This document shows, piece by piece, positions 13,779 through 16,484 of a DNA stretch of 16,484 nucleotides; positions within the stretch are counted from its first letter, which is position 1; every line of letters begins with the position of its first letter. The notes under the pieces are model-generated. The model ran no database searches. It saw only the letters and a program-made list of their open reading frames with translations, and had not been told where the DNA came from. Origin of the DNA: DASWVC01 sp036401335 (GTDB lineage: Bacteria; Verrucomicrobiota; Verrucomicrobiia; Chthoniobacterales; JAFAMB01); the NCBI GenBank assembly GCA_036401335.1, contig DASWVC010000404.1, forward strand, positions 1-16,484, written 5' to 3'. The position numbers and the translations under genes were made by a program.

Positions 13779-13792
13779 TGATAACGGTACCA
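13779..13792. promoter_or_regulatory. LacI-type operator, site 2
   Basis: TGATAACGGTACCA fits the same TGnTAnCGnTAnCA pattern as site 1, with one arm imperfect. It lies 35 bases before the permease ATG. The centres of the two sites are 263 bp apart, about 25 helical turns, so a repression loop is possible. Confidence 0.55.
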
Positions 13793-13798
13793 CAGATC

Positions 13799-13817
13799 TT
13801 CAGCCTGTAAGGCTGAA
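13799..13817 (+). promoter_or_regulatory. Perfect 8-bp hairpin just before the permease start
   Basis: TTCAGCCT (13799-13806) and AGGCTGAA (13810-13817) pair fully around GTA. The stem ends 9 bases before the ATG at 13827, where a ribosome site would be expected, and no Shine-Dalgarno is present. It could be a translational control element or a protein site. A related half copy, TTCAGCCTTCAAGGC, lies at 13647-13661. Confidence 0.45.
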
Positions 13818-13826
13818 TGGCGACGT

Positions 13827-14696
13827 ATGACGGTGAACACACATGACGCCGCTCAGGTCCCCGGGCAAGCAGCGGGCAGCAAAGGGTTATTGTCCACGTG
13901 GCCCGGCACGACCGTCATTTTCCTTGTGCTCTGGCAGTGCGCCTCGTTTTTCGCGGGACGTAATCACTCCGGTGCCCACACGGTGCCGAGCCTGCCCGAC
14001 ATCTTGGGAAGCGTTAAACTATTCGCTAACTATTGGCCTGGAGGATGGGGCATTCCTGCGACTTCGACCGGCAACGAGCCAAGCTGGTGGGGTGCTCTTC
14101 TGGGCTTCGTTCTTAACTCTGGCCTCACGACGTTGCGAACCTTGGCCGGCTTGGCCCTCGGAGTATTTGCGAGCGCTGGTCTGGCCGTAGCGGTGAGTTG
14201 GTCGACCTTGCTGCGCAAAATGATGTTGTTTCCCGCCCACCTCGCGCGGATGCTGCCGCTGCTTGCGCTGGTGCCGCTTTTCGACCTTTGGTTCGGGAAT
14301 TCCGAAGGCGGCGCCGTGTTGTTTGTCGGGTTTGTCACATTCTGTGTGACCTTTGCAACAACGCTGGGGGCGATCGGCGCCGTGCCTTCCTATTACGAAC
14401 AGTATGCGCGCAGCCTCGGAGCAACGCCGTTGTACACCTATTTTGCGGTGATCCTGCCGGCAGCGCTGCCCCGGATAAACAACGGGGTAGTGCTCGCGCT
14501 TGGCTTTGCCTGGGGAGGCGTGATTGCCGCCGAATTTTTAGGTCTGCCGTATGGGCTTGGCCGGATCGTGCTGCTCGCAGAGCAATTCAATCAGTTCAGC
14601 CTGCTGGCGCTCGTGGCCTTCATTGTGGTGGCCTATGCAATGGTCAGCAATTTTCTTTTAAGCAAGCTTCTCAACCGTATCACGGGGTGGTCCTAA
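13827..14696 (+). CDS. ABC transporter permease, SsuC/TauC (nitrate/sulfonate/pyrimidine) type
   Basis: This inner-membrane subunit of a BPD-type importer has 289 residues. After a polar N-terminal tail there are hydrophobic segments at about 27-43, 92-125, 137-156, 162-185, 218-238 and 256-278. The ATPase-contact loop is EQYARSLGATPLYTYFAVILP (191-211), followed by AALPRINNGVVLALGFAWGGVIAAEFLGLPYGLG. That closely follows the SsuC/TauC/ThiX group and not the sugar permeases elsewhere in the window. Substrates in this group include sulfonates, nitrate, cyanate, pyrimidine precursors and hydantoin-like compounds. The stop TAA at 14694-14696 is followed at once by the ATG of the hydantoinase-type gene, which suggests coupled expression and a substrate fed to that enzyme. 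The matching ATPase and binding protein are not in the window and may follow downstream. Confidence 0.88.
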   Translation: MTVNTHDAAQVPGQAAGSKGLLSTWPGTTVIFLVLWQCASFFAGRNHSGAHTVPSLPDILGSVKLFANYWPGGWGIPATSTGNEPSWWGALLGFVLNSGLTTLRTLAGLALGVFASAGLAVAVSWSTLLRKMMLFPAHLARMLPLLALVPLFDLWFGNSEGGAVLFVGFVTFCVTFATTLGAIGAVPSYYEQYARSLGATPLYTYFAVILPAALPRINNGVVLALGFAWGGVIAAEFLGLPYGLGRIVLLAEQFNQFSLLALVAFIVVAYAMVSNFLLSKLLNRITGWS

Positions 14697-16484
14697 ATGC
14701 CTGAAGAGTATCGTCTCGCCGTCGACACCGGCGGAACCTTTACCGATCTGATCGTTAACGGCAATCGGCTCTACAAAAGCCCAACCACGCCGGATGATCC
14801 GGTACGCGGAATCCTCAACGCGCTTGGCATCGCGGCGCAAAACCTCGGTTTGACCCGCCGTGATTTGCTCGCCAGGACGGTGCAGTTTGTCCATGGCACG
14901 ACCCGCGCCACCAACGCAGTCATCAATGGCGAGACGGCGCGTACGGCCATGTTCCTGACAAAGGGACACCCGGACATCCTGCTGTGGCGTGAGGGAGGAC
15001 GGGTTGGAACGTTCAACTTCTCCTCCCCTTACCCGGAACCTTACATTCCGCGGCACCTGACCTATGAAATTCCGGAGCGCATCGGCTCTGGAGGCGAAGT
15101 GGTTCAACCGTTGGATGAAGCCGCCGCGATCAGCGTCATTGAACGGGTTGCGGCCGCACGGATTGAAGCAGTGGCGGTCTGCCTGCTTTGGTCCGTGGTG
15201 AACGGGCAGCATGAACGACGCATTGGGGCGCTCTTAAGAGACCATTTGGCCGGTGTTCCCTTTACGCTTTCGCACGAGCTCAATCCCACGATCCGGGAGT
15301 ACCGCCGTGCCTCGTCGGCGGCGATTGATGCGTCGCTCAAACCGCTCATGGGCGCTTACCTGGGCTCCATCAGCGAGCGACTGGCAGCGGAAGGCCTGCG
15401 GAAAGGCGTTCTCGTGGTCACCTCGGCGGGCGGCGTCCTGCCGGCGCCTAACGTTGGCAGGAGGCCCATTCACAGCCTCGCCTCCGGCCCGGCAGCGGCG
15501 CCGGTCGCGGGACGTCGCTTTGCGGCAGCGACCGGCGCAGTCGATACCGCGATCGTCACGGATGCCGGCGGAACCAGTTTTGACGTAAGCCTCGTTCGGC
15601 GCGGGGTGATCCCCTGGACCCGCGAGACGCGCATTGGACGCAGCTACCTGGGACCAATGACCGGCTTTCCTTCAGTCGACGTAAAAAGCATTGGGGCGGG
15701 TGGTGGAAGCATTGCGTGGGTGGACGAAGGCGGCCTGCTCCACGTCGGCCCGGAAAGCGCAGGTGCAGTTCCTGGGCCTGCCTGTTACGGCCAAGGAGGA
15801 ACGCGGCCAACGGTGACCGATGCCTGCCTTGTGCTTGGCTACCTTGACCCCTCCTTTTTCCTGGGCGGAACCATGCCGCTGGACCGGCGGAAGGCGGAGC
15901 AGGCGGTCACGCAGCACGTCAGCGGGCCACTCCGATTGTCGGTGGAGGAAGCTGCCGCCGCGATCGTTACGGTCACAACCGAACACATGATTAACGCGAT
16001 CGAGGACATTGCGATCAGCCAGGGTGTCGATCCCCGGGTGGCTTCGGTGATTGTCGGAGGCGGATCAGGCGGTTTCTACGCAGGGATGATTCTTCAGCGG
16101 CTCAAAATGCCGCAAGCAATCGTGCCTGAGGGAGCCGCCGCGCTGAGCGCCATCGGCGCCCTGATCAGTGACTTGACCAGTGAGTTCGCGGAGACGCTGC
16201 CGGCCTCCACGGCTGACTTCCCGATAGACAAAGTTAACGACGTGCTGCGCCGGCTCAAGCAGCGGGCGACCGAGTTTCTGAAAACGGTCACGGACGATGC
16301 GGCCTCAACGGAGGTCACCTTTTCCGTCGAGGCGCGTTACCCGCAGCAGATTTGGGAATTGGAGGTGCCCTTGCCCGGAGACGTGTTCCAGGGTGCCGAT
16401 GACGTGGCCAAACTGAGGGCCGGCTTTCACCGGGTGCACGAGGAGGTGTTGTCCGTGGCCGACCTCGACGCGGAAGTCGAAACG
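14697..16484 (+). CDS. Hydantoinase/oxoprolinase family protein, A-type subunit (3' end outside window)
   Basis: This ATP-dependent amidase subunit belongs to the family of N-methylhydantoinase A, 5-oxoprolinase and acetone/acetophenone carboxylase subunits; it opens or carboxylates small cyclic or keto substrates in the cytoplasm. The frame is open to the last base and gives 596 codons, against about 680-700 in the family. The N-terminal ATP-binding motif is DTGGTFTD (10-17), then KSPTTPDDP and VHGTTRATNAVI. The central actin-like domain has SGPAAAPVAG, DAGGTSFD (289-296) and VDVKSIGAGGGSIAWVDEGG. Later come GPESAGAVPGPACYGQGG and GGGSGGFY (454-461). All expected nucleotide-binding blocks are present and no lesion is seen. 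It starts directly after the permease stop (TAAATG). A B-type subunit gene usually follows. The substrate cannot be fixed: hydantoin, N-methylhydantoin, oxoproline-like amides and ketones are all possible. Confidence 0.9.
   Translation, partial: MPEEYRLAVDTGGTFTDLIVNGNRLYKSPTTPDDPVRGILNALGIAAQNLGLTRRDLLARTVQFVHGTTRATNAVINGETARTAMFLTKGHPDILLWREGGRVGTFNFSSPYPEPYIPRHLTYEIPERIGSGGEVVQPLDEAAAISVIERVAAARIEAVAVCLLWSVVNGQHERRIGALLRDHLAGVPFTLSHELNPTIREYRRASSAAIDASLKPLMGAYLGSISERLAAEGLRKGVLVVTSAGGVLPAPNVGRRPIHSLASGPAAAPVAGRRFAAATGAVDTAIVTDAGGTSFDVSLVRRGVIPWTRETRIGRSYLGPMTGFPSVDVKSIGAGGGSIAWVDEGGLLHVGPESAGAVPGPACYGQGGTRPTVTDACLVLGYLDPSFFLGGTMPLDRRKAEQAVTQHVSGPLRLSVEEAAAAIVTVTTEHMINAIEDIAISQGVDPRVASVIVGGGSGGFYAGMILQRLKMPQAIVPEGAAALSAIGALISDLTSEFAETLPASTADFPIDKVNDVLRRLKQRATEFLKTVTDDAASTEVTFSVEARYPQQIWELEVPLPGDVFQGADDVAKLRAGFHRVHEEVLSVADLDAEVET

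Larger units (their letters stand above)
13352..13826. other. 475-bp divergent regulatory region between LacI and the permease/hydantoinase genes
   Basis: No coding frame here is convincing. The region holds two LacI-type operators (13516-13529 and 13779-13792) and a leader hairpin (13799-13817). It also has a compound inverted repeat at 13643-13673, in which GAAATT/AATTTC flank GCCTT-C-AAGGC. TATGAT on the minus strand (13531-13526) overlaps the first operator and may be the -10 box of the LacI gene, though no good -35 fits. No clear promoter is seen for the plus-strand genes. Confidence 0.6.

Overview
The window looks like chromosomal DNA of a free-living, Gram-negative-type bacterium with moderately high GC. 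Candidates are Verrucomicrobiota or a related soil or freshwater PVC lineage. This placement is tentative: it rests on the gene families (PbpC, a secreted beta-helix protein, a DraG-fold hydrolase fused to laminin-G-like domains, paired LacI regulators) and on the long hairpin-rich spacers. There is no rRNA, tRNA, transposase or CRISPR array that I can recognise.

Layout. At 1-879 (+) lies the 3' end of pbpC. An 830-bp spacer with several perfect inverted repeats follows, ending in a terminator-like hairpin just before a secreted right-handed beta-helix protein (1710-3020 +) that has a Thr-Pro-Asn-Pro repeat and a native five-histidine C-terminus. After a 613-bp spacer comes an FGGY carbohydrate kinase of the L-ribulokinase-like type (3634-5235 -), standing alone and lower in GC than the sugar operon. 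A small secreted protein lies at 5897-6139 (+).

From about 12,127 down to 6,266 on the minus strand is one catabolic operon, read in this order: LacI-family repressor, sugar-binding protein, two carbohydrate ABC permeases (MalF-like then MalG-like), and a two-part ADP-ribosylglycohydrolase-family enzyme. A sigma70-like promoter with a palindromic operator in its spacer precedes it. Much of the operon appears to be decaying. The binding protein has an amber codon in its signal peptide and an internal deletion with frameshift. The MalG-like permease lacks about 25 conserved residues. The repressor has no normal start codon ahead of its helix-turn-helix. The hydrolase and the MalF-like permease remain open.

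A second LacI-family regulator (12347-13351 -) is divergent from an SsuC/TauC-type ABC permease (13827-14696 +). That permease abuts a hydantoinase/oxoprolinase A-type gene (14697 to the window end, +). Two LacI-type operators (core TGATA-nCGn-TAnCA) and a perfect 8-bp hairpin lie between the divergent genes. This suggests that the second LacI protein controls itself and an uptake-plus-ring-opening module for a cyclic amide or related compound.

No wholly new system is evident. The points most worth checking are the decayed transport operon around an intact DraG-type hydrolase, the structured leader before the beta-helix gene, and the LacI-controlled hydantoinase module.
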